Source of the DNA: Burkholderiaceae bacterium
GTDB taxonomy: Bacteria; Pseudomonadota; Gammaproteobacteria; Burkholderiales; Burkholderiaceae_C
Assembly: GCA_016790515.1 (NCBI GenBank)
Contig: JAEUOY010000079.1
Coordinates: 16,768-80,767, forward strand
Direction of reading: 5' to 3'
DNA length: 64,000 nt
Shown here one piece after another: positions 1-9,799 of the stretch. Made by a program: the position numbers and the translations under genes. Below the pieces are notes generated by a model. The model made no database searches, was not told the DNA's origin, and was given only the letters and a program-made list of their open reading frames with translations. Numbering within the stretch: the stretch's first letter is position 1; every line of letters starts with the position of its first letter.

Positions 1-1605
1 CGGCGCGAAGGCGGTGCCGCCGGCGACGAGGCGACCCAGCTGCGGCTGGAGAGCGACCGCAACCTAGTGCAGATCGTCACGATCCACAAGAGCAAGGGGC
101 TGGAGTACCCAGTGGTGTTCTGCCCCTTCCTGTGGGACGGCCGGCTGCGCCCGGCCGGCGATGGCATCGAAGGCGCCGCCCGCCACGACGACGACGGCGA
201 GGCGGTGATCGACTTCCGCGCCGGGCTCGACGACGGCTTCGACGAGGCCGCGGCCAAGGCCGAGGCCCGGCTCGAGGCCGCCGCCGAGACGATGCGCCTG
301 ATCTACGTGGCGCTGACCCGCGCGATGCACCGCTGCTACCTGGTCGCCGGCAGCTACCGCAGCCGCGCCGGCCGCTACTGGAGCACCGCCGAAAGCCGCC
401 GCAGCGCGCTGAACTGGCTGGTCGCCGGCGGCGGCAGCGCGCCCGAAGCCTGGTTCGCCGCGAAAAGCCAGGCTGCCGCCCCGGCGACCGTCGACGCGGC
501 GTGGGCCGCGCTGGCCGACGGCGATGGCGCTGCGCCGGCGTTCGCGGTCGCGCCGCTGCCGCCGGCCTGGCGCCAGCCGTTGCCGGTCCAGCACGACGGT
601 GCAGCAGCGCCGCAGGCGCTGCCGCCGCCGCAGGACCTGGGCGCCGCCTGGTGGATCGGCAGCTACAGCGCGATGCTGCGCACGGCGGACGGGCCCGCCG
701 CCGACACGGTGCCGGCAGCAGCGCCGCCGCCGCTGCGCCCGAGCGACGAGCGCGAAGCGGGCGGCCGCGCCGCCGCCGACCACGACCTGCTGGCCAGCGC
801 CGAGACCGCGGCGGTCGAGCCCGGGCCCGGCGGCGCGGCGCTGGCGGCCGACGACATCCTGGGCTTCCCGCGCGGCGCGGTGGCCGGCGAATGTGTTCAC
901 GCGCTGTTCGAGGAGGCCGATTTCGGCGACCGCAGCCACTGGCCGATGGCGGTCGCCCGCGCATTGCAGCGACACCCGCCGACGACCGATGCGGCCGCCG
1001 CCGCGCGGGCACCGGGCCAGCTGCAGCGCCTGCTGGCCGACGTGCTCGACACCCCGCTGCCGCTGGGCGGCAGCCGGCCGCTGCGGCTGGCCGAGCTGCC
1101 TGCGCAGCGGCGGCTGGCCGAACTGGAGTTCCACCTGCCGGTGCCGCGGCTGGCCAGCGCGGACCTGGCAGCGCTGCTGGCGAAGCTGGGCTATGCGGGC
1201 GCGGCGCCCGACTTCGGCCTGCTGCAGGGCTACCTGAAGGGCTTCATCGACCTGGTGTTCGAGCACGACGGCCGCTTCTTCGTGGCCGACTGGAAGTCGA
1301 ACCACCTCGGCGACGCGGCGGCCGACTACGGCGAAGAGCCGATCGCCGCGGCGATGGCCGAGCACCACTACCACCTGCAGTACCTGCTGTACACCGTGGC
1401 GCTGCACCGCTGGCTGGGCCGGCGGCTGGCCGCTTACGACTACGAGCGCCATGTCGGCGGCGTGCTGTACCTGTTCGTGCGCGGGCTGCGGCCGCCCTGG
1501 CGCGACGCCGGCGGCCGGCCGACCGGGCTGTTCTTCCACCGGCCGGCGGCGGCGGCCATCGAGTCGCTGTCGGCACTGCTCGCCGGCGACGAGGGTCCGC
1601 AGTGA
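1..1605 (+). CDS. recB: RecBCD exonuclease V, RecB subunit (3' part only)
   Basis: C-terminal part of the RecB helicase-nuclease; the gene begins before the window and the reading frame is open from base 1. The first residues carry the late superfamily 1 helicase motif (IVTIHKSKGLEYP, bases 73-111) followed by the motif VI-like stretch IYVALTRAMHRCYLV near 301-345. The C-terminal nuclease domain is recognisable by DLVFEHDG and VADWKSNHLG (about 1250-1310), the acidic/lysine core of RecB-family nucleases. RecB loads RecA after degrading DNA ends together with RecC and RecD. The stop TGA overlaps the GTG start of recD, so the two are translationally coupled. Identity is secure; only the missing 5' end limits the call. 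Confidence 0.95.
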   Translation, partial: RREGGAAGDEATQLRLESDRNLVQIVTIHKSKGLEYPVVFCPFLWDGRLRPAGDGIEGAARHDDDGEAVIDFRAGLDDGFDEAAAKAEARLEAAAETMRLIYVALTRAMHRCYLVAGSYRSRAGRYWSTAESRRSALNWLVAGGGSAPEAWFAAKSQAAAPATVDAAWAALADGDGAAPAFAVAPLPPAWRQPLPVQHDGAAAPQALPPPQDLGAAWWIGSYSAMLRTADGPAADTVPAAAPPPLRPSDEREAGGRAAADHDLLASAETAAVEPGPGGAALAADDILGFPRGAVAGECVHALFEEADFGDRSHWPMAVARALQRHPPTTDAAAAARAPGQLQRLLADVLDTPLPLGGSRPLRLAELPAQRRLAELEFHLPVPRLASADLAALLAKLGYAGAAPDFGLLQGYLKGFIDLVFEHDGRFFVADWKSNHLGDAAADYGEEPIAAAMAEHHYHLQYLLYTVALHRWLGRRLAAYDYERHVGGVLYLFVRGLRPPWRDAGGRPTGLFFHRPAAAAIESLSALLAGDEGPQ

Positions 1606-3536
1606 GCACCATCGAACAGGTCCCCGAAGCGGCGCTGGCCGAGGGCTTCGCCCGCCAGGTGCAGCGCTGGGCGACGGCCCGCGGCGCGAGCCCGCCCGCC
1701 GCCGCGGCGGTGGCGGCGGCGGCGCGGGCGGTCAGCCTGGCGACCAGCGACGGCCATGTCTGCCTCGACCTGGCCGAATGGCTGGCCCTGCCGCCGGGGG
1801 CAGACCCGGCGCCCGACCGCGCCGCGTGGCGCCAGCGGCTGCTGGGCTCGGGCCTGGTCGGCACGCCGCAGCAGCCGGGCGTGCTGCCGCTGATCCTCGA
1901 CGCCGCCGATCGCCTGTACCTGCACCGCTACTTCGACTTCGAGCGCCGGCTGGCGCAGCGGCTGGTGCGCTGCATCGCCGCGCCGAATGAAGGCCTCGAT
2001 GAAGGCCTCGACGGGGCGGACACCGCAGCGCTGCTGACCCGGCTGTTCGGCGCCGACGCTGTCGAGCCATCGCCCGACTGGCAGCGGCTGGCCGCCGCGC
2101 TGGCGCTGCGCAAGCGCCTGACGGTGATCAGCGGCGGCCCGGGCACCGGCAAGACCACCACCGTGGTCAACCTGCTGGCCTGCGTGCTGGCAGGCCAGCC
2201 GGGCTCGCGCATCGCGCTGGCCGCGCCCACCGGCAAGGCCGCGGCGCGGCTGGCCGAGGCGCTGCGCCAGCGCGCCGGCCACCTCGACGAGCCGCTGCGC
2301 CGGCTGCTGCCCGACGAAGCCTTCACGGTGCACCGGCTGCTGGGCGTGCGGCCCGAGGGCAGCCCCGACGCCGCCGACGGGCCGTTCGTTCACCATGCCG
2401 GCAACCGCCTGCCGCTGGACCTGCTGGTGGTCGACGAGGCCTCGATGCTCGACCTGGCGCTGGCCACCCGGCTGCTGGAGGCGGTGCCCGACAGCGCCCG
2501 CATCGTGCTGCTGGGCGACAAGGACCAGCTCGCCGCGGTGGCCGCGGGCGCGGTGTTCGCCGAGCTCGGCGCCGACCCGTCGCTGAGCCCCGCCTGCCGC
2601 GAGCAGCTCGGCGCGCTGTGCGCCGTCGCGCCGTCGCGCATCGTGCCGGCCGCGCCGCTGCAGCCCAGCGTGCTCGCCGACAGCGTGGTCTGGTTCGACC
2701 GCAACTTCCGCTTCGCCGCCGATTCGGGCATCGGCCGGCTCGCCGCCGACACCGTCGCCGGCCGCAGCGACGCGCTGCTGGGCTGGCTGCGGGCCGGCGC
2801 CGACGCCTCGGTGCAGTGGCTGGCCGACGCCGACGAGACCTTGACGCCGGCCATGCTGGCGGCGATCGACCAGGGCTTTGCCGGCTACCTCGCCGCGCTG
2901 CGCGCGGGCCTGGCCGATGCCGACGCGCCGGCGCGCATCACCGAGGCCTTCGGCGCCTTCCGCGTGCTGTGCGCGCTGCAGGACGGGCCGCGCGGCGTCG
3001 CCGCGGTCAACCAGGCCGTCGGCCGCCGCGTCGTGCAGGCGCTGGGCGAGGTCGCGCCACGGCCCGACCCGCGCTCGGCGTGGTTCACCGGCCGGCCGGT
3101 GATGGTGCTGCGCAACGATGCCGCGCTGAAGCTGTTCAACGGCGACATCGGCATCACGCTGCCCGGTGCCGACGGCGCGCTGCAGGTCGTCTTCCCCGCC
3201 GCCGACGGGGGCTTTCGCGCGCTGTCGCCGCTGCGGCTGCCGCCGCACCAGACCGCCTTCGCGATGACGGTGCACAAGTCGCAGGGCTCGGAATTCGACG
3301 CGGTGCTGGTGCTGCTGCCGGCGCGCCAGAGCCGGGTGCTGAGCCGCGAGCTGGTCTACACCGCGGTCACCCGGGCGCGGCGCCGCGTCGCGCTGGCCGC
3401 CCCGGCGCCGGTGCTGGCCGCGGCGCTGCAGGCGGTCACGCGTCGCCACTCGGGGCTGCTGGACCGGCTGCGCGAGGCGGTGGCCGCAACGGCCGGAGCG
3501 GCCGCGACGGTGGCGCCCGCGGTCCCGCCGGTGTAG
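1602..3536 (+). CDS. recD: RecBCD exonuclease V, RecD subunit
   Basis: The 644-aa 5'-3' helicase subunit of RecBCD. I chose the GTG at 1602 because it overlaps the recB stop (GTGA) and gives a normal RecD length; the frame is open far upstream only because it runs through recB. The Walker A motif [10 protein letters not shown] lies at residues 178-187, the DEAS Walker B ([10 protein letters not shown]) near 280, and the C-terminal motifs [12 protein letters not shown] and [13 protein letters not shown] near 555-600. A long alanine-rich N-terminal domain precedes the motor, as in proteobacterial RecD. It works in the cytoplasm with RecB and RecC; recC presumably lies upstream of recB outside the window. 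Confidence 0.95.
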   Translation: MSTIEQVPEAALAEGFARQVQRWATARGASPPAAAAVAAAARAVSLATSDGHVCLDLAEWLALPPGADPAPDRAAWRQRLLGSGLVGTPQQPGVLPLILDAADRLYLHRYFDFERRLAQRLVRCIAAPNEGLDEGLDGADTAALLTRLFGADAVEPSPDWQRLAAALALRKRLTVISGGPGTGKTTTVVNLLACVLAGQPGSRIALAAPTGKAAARLAEALRQRAGHLDEPLRRLLPDEAFTVHRLLGVRPEGSPDAADGPFVHHAGNRLPLDLLVVDEASMLDLALATRLLEAVPDSARIVLLGDKDQLAAVAAGAVFAELGADPSLSPACREQLGALCAVAPSRIVPAAPLQPSVLADSVVWFDRNFRFAADSGIGRLAADTVAGRSDALLGWLRAGADASVQWLADADETLTPAMLAAIDQGFAGYLAALRAGLADADAPARITEAFGAFRVLCALQDGPRGVAAVNQAVGRRVVQALGEVAPRPDPRSAWFTGRPVMVLRNDAALKLFNGDIGITLPGADGALQVVFPAADGGFRALSPLRLPPHQTAFAMTVHKSQGSEFDAVLVLLPARQSRVLSRELVYTAVTRARRRVALAAPAPVLAAALQAVTRRHSGLLDRLREAVAATAGAAATVAPAVPPV

Positions 3537-3571
3537 GCTGGCCGGACCGCCAACCGCCTGAGGAGCACCGC

Positions 3572-3781
3572 ATGTCGAGCCATGTCTACAAGATGCTGGA
3601 ACTCGTCGGATCGTCGACCGTCGGCACCGACGACGCGATCCGCAACGCCATCGCGACGGCGTCGAAGACGCTGCGCCACATCGACTGGTTCGAGGTGCTC
3701 GAGACGCGCGGCCACATCGCCGACGGCAAGGTGGCGCATTTCCAGGTCACGCTGAAGGTCGGCTTCAGGCTCGAGGCCTGA
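3572..3781 (+). CDS. Dodecin family flavin-binding protein
   Basis: A 69-aa protein that matches dodecins in length and sequence: start [15 protein letters not shown], the WFEV segment with the flavin-stacking tryptophan (residues about 36-39), and the C-terminal strand [15 protein letters not shown]. Dodecins form 12-subunit shells that store riboflavin or FMN and buffer flavin or CoA in the cytoplasm. An AGGAG ribosome-binding site ends 6 bases before the ATG. It sits 35 bp after recD on the same strand, but its function has no evident link to recombination. The next gene is convergent. Confidence 0.93.
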   Translation: MSSHVYKMLELVGSSTVGTDDAIRNAIATASKTLRHIDWFEVLETRGHIADGKVAHFQVTLKVGFRLEA

Positions 3782-3805
3782 ATCCCGCCTGATCCGGGCC
3801 GGCCT

Positions 3806-4966
3806 TCAGCGGCTCAGGCCGCGCGCCGCGACCGGCCAGATCGCCTCGACGATGCCGCCGCGCAGCGCAACGATGTCGTCGTGCAGGTTCAGCGTCGGGT
3901 CGCAATGGCCCGGCACCAGCAGCAGCTGTGCGCCCAGTTCAGGCCGCGGCGCGGCCGCGTCGCGGCAGCGGACGATGCCGTGCTCGTCGTTGGCCGCGGC
4001 GTAGACGAGCTGCGGGCTCTCGGCGCCGGCGTGCCAGACCGTGGGCAGGCCCGAGTCGACCGCCAGCGACTTGAGCCCGGCGTCGACGATCACCCGCGTG
4101 CCGTCGCCGACGCTCATCACCGTGCAGGCGAGGAACAGGCTGTGCTCGAAGCGCCATGCCGAAGACGCATCGTTGCGGCCGTAGTCGCCGTCCATGAAGA
4201 CGTACGAGCCCGGCTGCAGCTCGGTGTAGACGCCGCTGGCCAGGTCGAACTCGACGCTGCCGGTGCCGCCGCCGGTCACCGTCGGGCAGGCGACGCCGGC
4301 CTGCGCGAGCGCCGCGACGACCTCGCCGGCGCGCGCCGCGGCGCGTTGCGCGGCGTCGCGCCGGTCGGCCTGGCGCCGCACGTGCTGCACCCCACCCTGG
4401 TAGGCCTGCAGCCCGCCGAAGCGCAGCTGCGGGTGCGCCGCCAGCGCGTCGAGCAGGCGCAGCACCGCCGGCGCGTCGGGCACGCCGCAGCGGCCCTGGC
4501 CGATGTCGACCTCGACGAACACCGCCAGGGCGCTGCCGTGGCGGGCCGTGGCCTCGGCCAGCGCGGCCACCTGCGCGGGATGGTCGACGCAGACGCTGAA
4601 GCGGCCCTGCCGCGCCATGCGCGCCAGCAGGTCGGCCTTGGCCGCCCCGACGACCTCGTTGCTGACGTGGATGTCGGCGATGCCGGCGGCCAGGAAGGGC
4701 AAGGCCTCGCTGACCTTCTGGCAGCAGATGCCGACTGCCCCGCGCCGCAGCTGCGCCAGTGCGATCGCCGGGCACTTGTGCGCCTTGGCATGCGGGCGCA
4801 GCGCGACGCCGGCGGCGCCGGCGGCGGCCTGCAGGCGGTCGAGGTTGCGCTCGAACGCGTCGAGGTCGAGGACCAGCGCGGGGGTGTCGACCGCCGTGAG
4901 CGGGTCGCCCGGGCGGGCCGCGGGCGGCAGGGCCAGGTTCGGAGGGTATGCAGTGGTCTGGGTCAT
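3806..4966 (-). CDS. DSD1-family PLP-dependent enzyme (D-threonine aldolase / 3-hydroxy-D-aspartate aldolase-like)
   Basis: A 386-aa fold-type III PLP enzyme. The N-terminal alanine-racemase-like domain opens with DTPALVLDLDAFERNLDRL and LRPHAKAHKCP, whose lysine (about residue 62) is the expected PLP Schiff-base residue. The C-terminal half carries the D-serine dehydratase-like metal site, with LVPGHCDPTLNLHD supplying the conserved His-x-Cys pair. Family members cleave D-3-hydroxy amino acids or dehydrate D-serine; substrate cannot be fixed from sequence. It lies 23 bp downstream of mtnA on the same strand and may be cotranscribed, though methylthioadenosine salvage does not need such an enzyme. 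Confidence 0.85.
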   Translation of the reverse strand: MTQTTAYPPNLALPPAARPGDPLTAVDTPALVLDLDAFERNLDRLQAAAGAAGVALRPHAKAHKCPAIALAQLRRGAVGICCQKVSEALPFLAAGIADIHVSNEVVGAAKADLLARMARQGRFSVCVDHPAQVAALAEATARHGSALAVFVEVDIGQGRCGVPDAPAVLRLLDALAAHPQLRFGGLQAYQGGVQHVRRQADRRDAAQRAAARAGEVVAALAQAGVACPTVTGGGTGSVEFDLASGVYTELQPGSYVFMDGDYGRNDASSAWRFEHSLFLACTVMSVGDGTRVIVDAGLKSLAVDSGLPTVWHAGAESPQLVYAAANDEHGIVRCRDAAAPRPELGAQLLLVPGHCDPTLNLHDDIVALRGGIVEAIWPVAARGLSR

Positions 4967-4989
4967 GGTTGCCGGGTTCGCCTGCTGGT

Positions 4990-6065
4990 TCAGCCCGCCG
5001 CCCGCAGCGCGGCCTCATTGGCCGGCCACACGCCGCGTTCGGTGACCAGGCCGGTCACCAGCCGTGCCGGCGTGACGTCGAAGGCCGGGTTCAGCGCCGC
5101 GCTGCCGTCGGGCACCAGCTGCACCTCGGCGAGGCCGCCGTCGGCGGCGCGGCCGCTGACATGCGTCAGCTCGCGCGCCGACCGATGCTCGATCGGGATC
5201 TCGGCCAGGCCGTCGTGCAGCCTGCGGTCCAGCGTCGACAGCGGCATCGCGACGTAGAACGGCACGCCGTTGTCATGCGCGGCCAGCGCCTTCAGGTAGG
5301 TGCCGATCTTGTTGCAGACGTCGCCGCGGGCGCTCACCCGGTCGGCTCCGACGATCACCACATCGACCTGGCCGTGCTGCATCAGGTGGCCGCCGGCGTT
5401 GTCGGCGATCACCGTGTGGGCCACGCCCTGCTGGCCCAGCTCCCAGGCCGTCAGGCTGGCGCCCTGGTTGCGCGGCCGGGTCTCGTCGACCCAGACATGC
5501 ACCGCCAGCCCGGCCGCCTGGGCCTGGTAGACCGGCGCCAGCGCGGTGCCCCAGTCGACCGTCGCCAGCCAGCCGGCGTTGCAGTGGGTCAGCAGGTTCA
5601 GCGGCCGGCCAGGGCTGTGCGCCGCCAGCGCCTGCAGCAGCGCCAGGCCGTGGCGGCCGATCGCGGCGTTGACCGCGACGTCCTCGTCGGCGATGGCCTC
5701 GGCCTCTCGCCAGGCCGCCGCCTGCCGCTGCGGCAGCGGCAGCGGCAGCAGCGCGGCCAGCATGCGCGAGGTGGCCCAGGCCAGGTTCACCGCGGTCGGT
5801 CGGGCGCCGTCCAGCGTCGTCTTGGCCGCATGCAGCGCCTCGTCGTCCACCGCATCGGCGCATTGCAGCGCGATGCCGCAGGCGGCCGTGGCGCCGATCA
5901 GCGGCGCGCCGCGCACCACCATCTCGGCGATCGCCGCCCTGACATCGGCCAGGCTGGACAGGCGGGCGACCTCCAGCCGGTGCGGCAGCCGGCGCTGGTC
6001 GATCGCGAAGCAGGCCCGCCGATCCGGCGCCGGCCACAGGCTGCGGCGATGGACGCCGGCGACCT

Positions 6066-6069
<4 letters not shown>
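4990..6069 (-). CDS. mtnA: S-methyl-5-thioribose-1-phosphate isomerase
   Basis: A 359-aa aldose-ketose isomerase that converts 5-methylthioribose-1-phosphate to 5-methylthioribulose-1-phosphate in methionine salvage. The start is taken as the GTG at 6069 because it overlaps the mtnP stop (GTGA) and gives the typical N-terminus KVAGVHRRSLW; the longer frame upstream is only the shadow of mtnP. The catalytic cysteine lies in LLTHCNAGWLAT (C163) and the catalytic aspartate in VIVGADRVSARGD (D243), matching Cys160 and Asp240 of the Bacillus enzyme. It is directly coupled to mtnP, which makes its substrate. Confidence 0.94.
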
Positions 6070-6980
<911 letters not shown>

Positions 6981-6995
6981 GAACGCTCCGTCAGT

Positions 6996-8027
6996 TCAGG
7001 AAACCGCATTGTCGACGGCCGCGGCGCCGAGCCGGGCCTGGTGGGCCTGCCGGGCCACCTCGCGCAGCGGCAGCACCTTCATCCGGTGGTCGCTCCAGAC
7101 CTGGCGCCAGCGGCGCGCGCCGGGGCAGCCGTTCCACAGCCCCAGCATGTGGCGGCTGATGTGCGGCCAGGGCACGCCGTGGGCGGCCTGCTGGGCGTCG
7201 GCGTAGTCCCACATCCGTTCTTCGAGTGCCAGGCGCCAGTCGTCGTCGACCGCCGGCGCGCTGCCCTCGAGCCAGAAGCGCGCGTCCCAATCGGCCATCA
7301 GGCTCGGGTGGTGGTAGGCCTCGCGGCCGATCATCACGCCGTCGACCACGGCCAGCTGCTCGGCGATCCGGTCGTTGCTGCGCAGCCCGCCGTTGATCAG
7401 CACCGTCAGCTGTGGCATCTCGCGCTTGAGCCGGTGCACCAGCTCGTAACGCAGCGGCGGCAGCTCGCGGTTGTCCTTGGGGCTGATGCCCTGCAGCCAG
7501 GCGTTGCGGGCGTGCACGATGAACACCGTGCAGCCGGCCTCGGCCACGGTGGCGACGAAGTCGCGCAGGAAGTCGTAGCGCTCGATGCGGTCGATGCCGA
7601 TGCGGTGCTTCACCGTCACCGGCAGGTCGTCGCCCAGCACGTCGCGCATCGCCTTCACGCCGTCGCGCACCAGCGCCGGCTCGGCCATCAGGCAGGCGCC
7701 GAAGGCGCCGCGCTGGACCCGTTCGCTCGGGCAGCCGCAATTCAGGTTGATCTCGTCGTAGCCCCATTGCCGCGCCAGCCGCGCGGCCTGCGCCAGCTCG
7801 GCCGGCTCGCTGCCGCCAACCTGCAGCGCCAGCGGATGCTCCGCGGCGTCGAAGTCCAGGTGGCGCCGCAGGTCGCCGTGCAGCAGCGCGCCGGTGGTCA
7901 CCATCTCGGTGTAGAGCCGGGTGCGGCGGGTGATCAGACGGTGGAAGAACCGGCAGTGGCGGTCGGTCCAGTCCATCATCGGCGCGACGGACAGGCGCCA
8001 GGGGCTGAGTGTTTGTCTGGATTGCAC
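6996..8027 (-). CDS. dusA: tRNA-dihydrouridine(20/20a) synthase
   Basis: A flavin-dependent enzyme that reduces U20/U20a in the tRNA D-loop. The conserved start of the TIM barrel is LSVAPMMDWTDRHCRFFHRL; the catalytic cysteine lies in EINLNCGCPSERVQRGAFG; the tRNA- and FMN-binding KHRIGID and INGGLRSND segments are present, and the C-terminal helical domain ends in the DusA-like HMLGLWNGCPGARRWR. I favour the GTG at 8027 (343 aa), 4 bases after GAGGGG and close to the usual DusA length; the ATG at 8102 would add a 25-residue leader with no clear ribosome-binding site. It is 15 bp from mtnP on the same strand. Confidence 0.93.
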   Translation of the reverse strand: MQSRQTLSPWRLSVAPMMDWTDRHCRFFHRLITRRTRLYTEMVTTGALLHGDLRRHLDFDAAEHPLALQVGGSEPAELAQAARLARQWGYDEINLNCGCPSERVQRGAFGACLMAEPALVRDGVKAMRDVLGDDLPVTVKHRIGIDRIERYDFLRDFVATVAEAGCTVFIVHARNAWLQGISPKDNRELPPLRYELVHRLKREMPQLTVLINGGLRSNDRIAEQLAVVDGVMIGREAYHHPSLMADWDARFWLEGSAPAVDDDWRLALEERMWDYADAQQAAHGVPWPHISRHMLGLWNGCPGARRWRQVWSDHRMKVLPLREVARQAHQARLGAAAVDNAVS

Positions 8028-8383
8028 TGATCCCCTCGATCCCGGCCCGGCACCTTGCGCCACGAATGAAACGCCTGCATCGACCCTCGCGACGCGGTTC
8101 ATGCATGGTAATCAATCGGTTGAGCACGGTGATCGGGCTTCGGCGCGCAGGGCCGTGACGCCCTTGCGGTCCGCCCTGCCCGGTGCCGGTGCTGCCGATT
8201 CGCCACGACCCTCGCACCTGCCGTCGCGGACGCGATCCGCGCCGACGAAATGCGCAACCTGGAGCAGCGCCCGGCTTCCTGTCCCAGCCAGCCTTCGGGC
8301 CACGCAGTCGGCAGGCTGCAGGACGCCCGGCGACCCCGAGCGGCCCCAGGGAATCAGGGCGAGCAGTCACCCGCTGCCAGCGG
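8028..8383. other. Gene-free stretch between dusA and the truncated GTPase
   Basis: About 350 bases with no frame that looks like a conserved protein on either strand. It lies exactly where the missing C-terminal half of the COG0523 GTPase would be expected, but no residue pattern of a CobW C-terminal domain can be made out in any frame. The sequence is slightly less GC-biased near 8100. I see no convincing promoter or terminator. Confidence 0.4.
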
Positions 8384-9004
8384 TCAGCCCTTGGCGGCCA
8401 CGCACTGCGCCAGCCCGTCGAGCGGCAGGTCGTCGATGGCGGCCACGCCGTGTCCCGCTTCGCCGATCCTGGCGCGCGGGTTCATCTGCACCGGGCGCTG
8501 GCGCAGCCGCGCCACGTCGGCCGGTTGGACCACGTCGGTCTGGGTGATCAGGATGCGGTCGGCAAATCCCACCTGCTCCTGGGCCTCGTGGTGCTCGTCG
8601 AGCTGTTGCGGCGCAGGCCTGGCGTCGACCATCGTGACGATGGCGTCCAGCAGGTACTGCCGGCCGATCTCCTCGTCGACGAAGAAGGTCTGCGCCACCG
8701 GGGCAGGGTCGGCGAGACCCGTGGTCTCGATGATCACGCGGTCGAATTCCAGCTGCCCGGCTGCCTTCCTGGCGTGCAGCTCGCCGAGGATGCGCACCAG
8801 GTCGCCGCGCACGGTGCAGCAGATGCAGCCGTTGTTCATCTCGATGACCTGCTCGCCCTGGTCCTGCACCAGCAGTTCGTTGTCGATGCCGGCCTCGCCG
8901 AACTCGTTCTCGATCACCGCGATGCAGTGCCCGTGCTGCTCCTTCAGGATGCGGTTCAGCAGCGTGGTCTTGCCGCTGCCCGGGAAGCCGGTGAGGATGG
9001 TCAC
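8384..9004 (-). CDS. COG0523 (CobW/YjiA/ZagA-type) metal GTPase, C-terminally truncated
   Basis: A 206-aa P-loop GTPase of the G3E family used in zinc or cobalt trafficking. Walker A is GFPGSGKTTLLN (residues 6-17), the family CxCC metal motif is CICC at 60-63, Walker B-like IIETTGLADPAPV follows, and ITQTDVV is the base-recognition motif. Relatives are usually 300-400 aa; here the frame stops soon after GHGVAAID, so the CobW_C domain is absent. The only in-frame start is GTG. An ATG 14 bases upstream (MSLTP then TGA) would give the usual family N-terminus if one base were restored in the CCCC run, so the gene may be damaged at both ends. Its place in a Zur-type island supports a zinc-allocation role. 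Confidence 0.75.
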   Translation of the reverse strand: MTILTGFPGSGKTTLLNRILKEQHGHCIAVIENEFGEAGIDNELLVQDQGEQVIEMNNGCICCTVRGDLVRILGELHARKAAGQLEFDRVIIETTGLADPAPVAQTFFVDEEIGRQYLLDAIVTMVDARPAPQQLDEHHEAQEQVGFADRILITQTDVVQPADVARLRQRPVQMNPRARIGEAGHGVAAIDDLPLDGLAQCVAAKG

Positions 9005-9049
9005 GGGGTGAGGCTCATGGGCCGTTCTCCAGAGGGGCGGACGCCATGA

Positions 9050-9799
9050 CTAGGCGCGTGGGGCCGAGCCGTTGCGCAGCGCGCTCGAAGCGCCGTACGC
9101 CGACAGCGCGAGCGCGACGCAGGCTCCGCTGGGGGCATCGAAGCCCCAGCTGGCGGCCAGGCCTGCCGCGCAGGCGGCCACCGCACCGGCCCAGGCCAGA
9201 AGGCGAGCGGCGCCGGCGCGTTGCCACAGCGCCGGTGCGATCAGCGCGGCGAATACCAGGAACAGGCCGAGCACCGGCACGGCCAGGCTGGCCACGATCG
9301 CAAACAAGGGGAAGAAGACGCCGTCTCGCGCCAGGCGCCGGCCGGCCACCAGCACCACCGCGGCACAGACGGCCAGCACCGCCACCTGGGGCCACTGGGC
9401 CCACAGCACGTCGGCGGCGAGCAGCTCGGACATGCGCTCGCGGCCATGCGGGTCCTGGCGCGCGCCCAGCAGTGCGACGCTGGCGCCCAGCACGTACAGC
9501 AGCCCGATCAGCGCCTCGCGCTGCTCGGGCCAGCGGCGCGACAGCAGCGCCACGGCGCCAGCGCAGGCCAGTGCGCCGGCCACGGCGAACGCCTGGGTGG
9601 CGAGCCAGTCGGGGTGATCCACCAGCGAACCCACCCACAGCGCCGAGGCAGCCGCGGCCTGCGCGACGGCGAGGTCGATGAACACCACGCCGCGCGCCAG
9701 CACCTGCGCACCCAGCGGCGCCAGGGCCAGCACGCCGAACAGCAGCGCGGCCATCGGCAGCTCGAACCAGGCATGCCGCAACAGTGCCTGCACGCTCAC
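9050..9799 (-). CDS. Zinc/manganese-type ABC transporter permease (second copy)
   Basis: A 249-aa integral membrane protein of the ABC-3 (ZnuB-like) family, with about seven hydrophobic segments. Typical family features are GAQVLARGVVFIDLAVAQ near the N-terminus and LFLVFAALIAPAL in the C-terminal half. I chose the GTG at 9799 because it overlaps the stop of the preceding substrate-binding protein gene (GTGA). It is shorter and more divergent than the AztB permease at 14719, and no ATPase gene accompanies it; it may share AztA, or work with a distant ATPase. Cotranscribed with the genes at 9796-13177. Confidence 0.8.
   Translation of the reverse strand: MSVQALLRHAWFELPMAALLFGVLALAPLGAQVLARGVVFIDLAVAQAAAASALWVGSLVDHPDWLATQAFAVAGALACAGAVALLSRRWPEQREALIGLLYVLGASVALLGARQDPHGRERMSELLAADVLWAQWPQVAVLAVCAAVVLVAGRRLARDGVFFPLFAIVASLAVPVLGLFLVFAALIAPALWQRAGAARLLAWAGAVAACAAGLAASWGFDAPSGACVALALSAYGASSALRNGSAPRA

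Noticed and set aside
64-1539. Long minus-strand open frame opposite recB
   Set aside because: It is rich in Arg, Gln, His and Gly with no conserved motif, as expected for the antisense of a GC-rich gene; recB and recD on the plus strand are certain.
8095-8120. Second Zur-like site (CATGGTAATCAATCGG) upstream of dusA
   Set aside because: It shares only TGGTAAT with the palindrome at 13326 and has no inverted symmetry.
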